This document shows positions 63,672 through 64,000 of a stretch of 64,000 bases of DNA, one piece after another. Under the pieces are notes generated by a model that made no database searches, had not been told where the DNA came from, and worked only from the letters and a program-made list of their open reading frames with translations. Position 1 is the first letter of the stretch, and each line of letters begins with the position of its first letter. The translations under genes and the position numbers were made by a program. Source of the stretch: Allobosea sp. 47.2.35 (lineage in GTDB: Bacteria; Pseudomonadota; Alphaproteobacteria; Rhizobiales; Beijerinckiaceae); assembly GCF_024655635.1 (NCBI RefSeq), contig NZ_JANLGI010000013.1, positions 62,001 to 126,000 on the forward strand. Reading direction: 5' to 3'.

Positions 63672-64000
63672 CTACAGCGTCGCGCGCCAGACGAAATCGC
63701 GGCTCTCGCCCGGCATCAATGTGAGGATGCCGGGCTTCTCCGCGATTTCGCCCTGCCAGCCGGCGGGGCTCGCCATGCCGTACCAGGGCTCGATGCACAG
63801 GAACGGCGCGCCGGATGGCTTCGACCAGATGCCGAGATCCTTGTAGCCCTCCCAGCTCACGGTCAGGGCGCGGCTCTCCCGCCCTGACGCGTCCAATGCC
63901 GCGAAGCGCACCGAGCGGTTGGCCGCATCCGGAATCACGATCGCGTCGTTGATGAAGAGGCTTTCGTCGAGATCGAGTTCCCTGTCGGAGAAGGGCAGGG
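63672..64000 (-). CDS. Aldose 1-epimerase family protein (LacX-like), 3' part, cut by the window edge
   Basis: About 109 residues of the C-terminal part are present: LPFSDRELDLDESLFINDAI, then WEGYKDLGIWSKPSGAPFLC and IEPWYGMASPAGWQ. This matches the C-terminal region of LacX/YeaD-type aldose epimerase-like proteins, a beta-sandwich family acting on sugars or sugar phosphates. The gene continues beyond base 64000. It converges with the peptide-binding protein gene. Confidence 0.82.
   Translation of the reverse strand, partial: LPFSDRELDLDESLFINDAIVIPDAANRSVRFAALDASGRESRALTVSWEGYKDLGIWSKPSGAPFLCIEPWYGMASPAGWQGEIAEKPGILTLMPGESRDFVWRATL

Noticed and set aside
1..64000. CRISPR array
   Set aside because: No series of short, evenly spaced direct repeats was seen anywhere. 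The repeats found are isolated palindromes or the two attachment sites.

Overview
The window looks like chromosome from a GC-rich alphaproteobacterium of the order Hyphomicrobiales. A Bosea-like or Methylobacteriaceae-like genome is my best guess, but this is inference. The clues are an ActSR/RegBA redox two-component pair, a NasST nitrate-control pair, MmcB, a minCDE operon, a tripartite tricarboxylate transporter with its own binding protein, and short intergenic repeats of a type common in this order. No rRNA, CRISPR array or replication origin was seen.

Region 1 (1-3957, plus strand) encodes a TctC-TctB-TctA carboxylate transporter followed by an RraA-family aldolase-like protein. Region 2 (4108-16420, minus strand) is a complete nitrate assimilation locus. 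It is transcribed from nasT and nasS through nrtA, a FAD reductase, nasA, nrtB, nrtD and nirA to a CysJ-like reductase, with most junctions overlapping by four bases. A leader between nasS and nrtA holds two hexaloop hairpins expected for NasT antitermination. A frameshifted sulfonate-binding-protein relic (16696-16901) and one hypothetical gene follow.

Region 3 (about 17741-35502) is a genomic island inserted in a tRNA-Arg(CCG) gene. A perfect 68-bp direct repeat, made of the tRNA 5' half plus most of its promoter, marks both ends. Only the left copy continues into a whole tRNA. The island carries a type I restriction-modification system (hsdM-hsdS-hsdR), a 2H phosphoesterase coupled to hsdR, a nuclease-like protein, a serine-recombinase-like protein without an obvious catalytic domain, a tyrosine integrase, and a group of secreted proteins including one of 1278 residues. 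It also has two gene-poor stretches.

Region 4 (35678-39006) is core chromosome: a membrane protein, a stand-alone FtsH-type peptidase domain and minCDE. Region 5 (39076-46348, minus) holds an IclR regulator, an MlrC-like M81 metallopeptidase, a peptide ABC transporter lacking ATPase genes, and a D-cysteine desulfhydrase. Region 6 (46491-51543, plus) holds a four-gene polar amino-acid ABC transporter, a DoeB-like deacylase and a threonine-dehydratase-like enzyme. Region 7 (51586-58948) holds mmcB, a LysR/MFS pair, ActR/ActS, a PHB depolymerase, a YgjP-like metalloprotease and a small protein. Region 8 (59170-64000) holds an M20 amidohydrolase, a D-aminopeptidase-like enzyme and a second peptide-binding protein, then a partial aldose-epimerase-like gene. 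Regions 5 and 8 share a theme of peptides, possibly D-amino-acid-containing ones.
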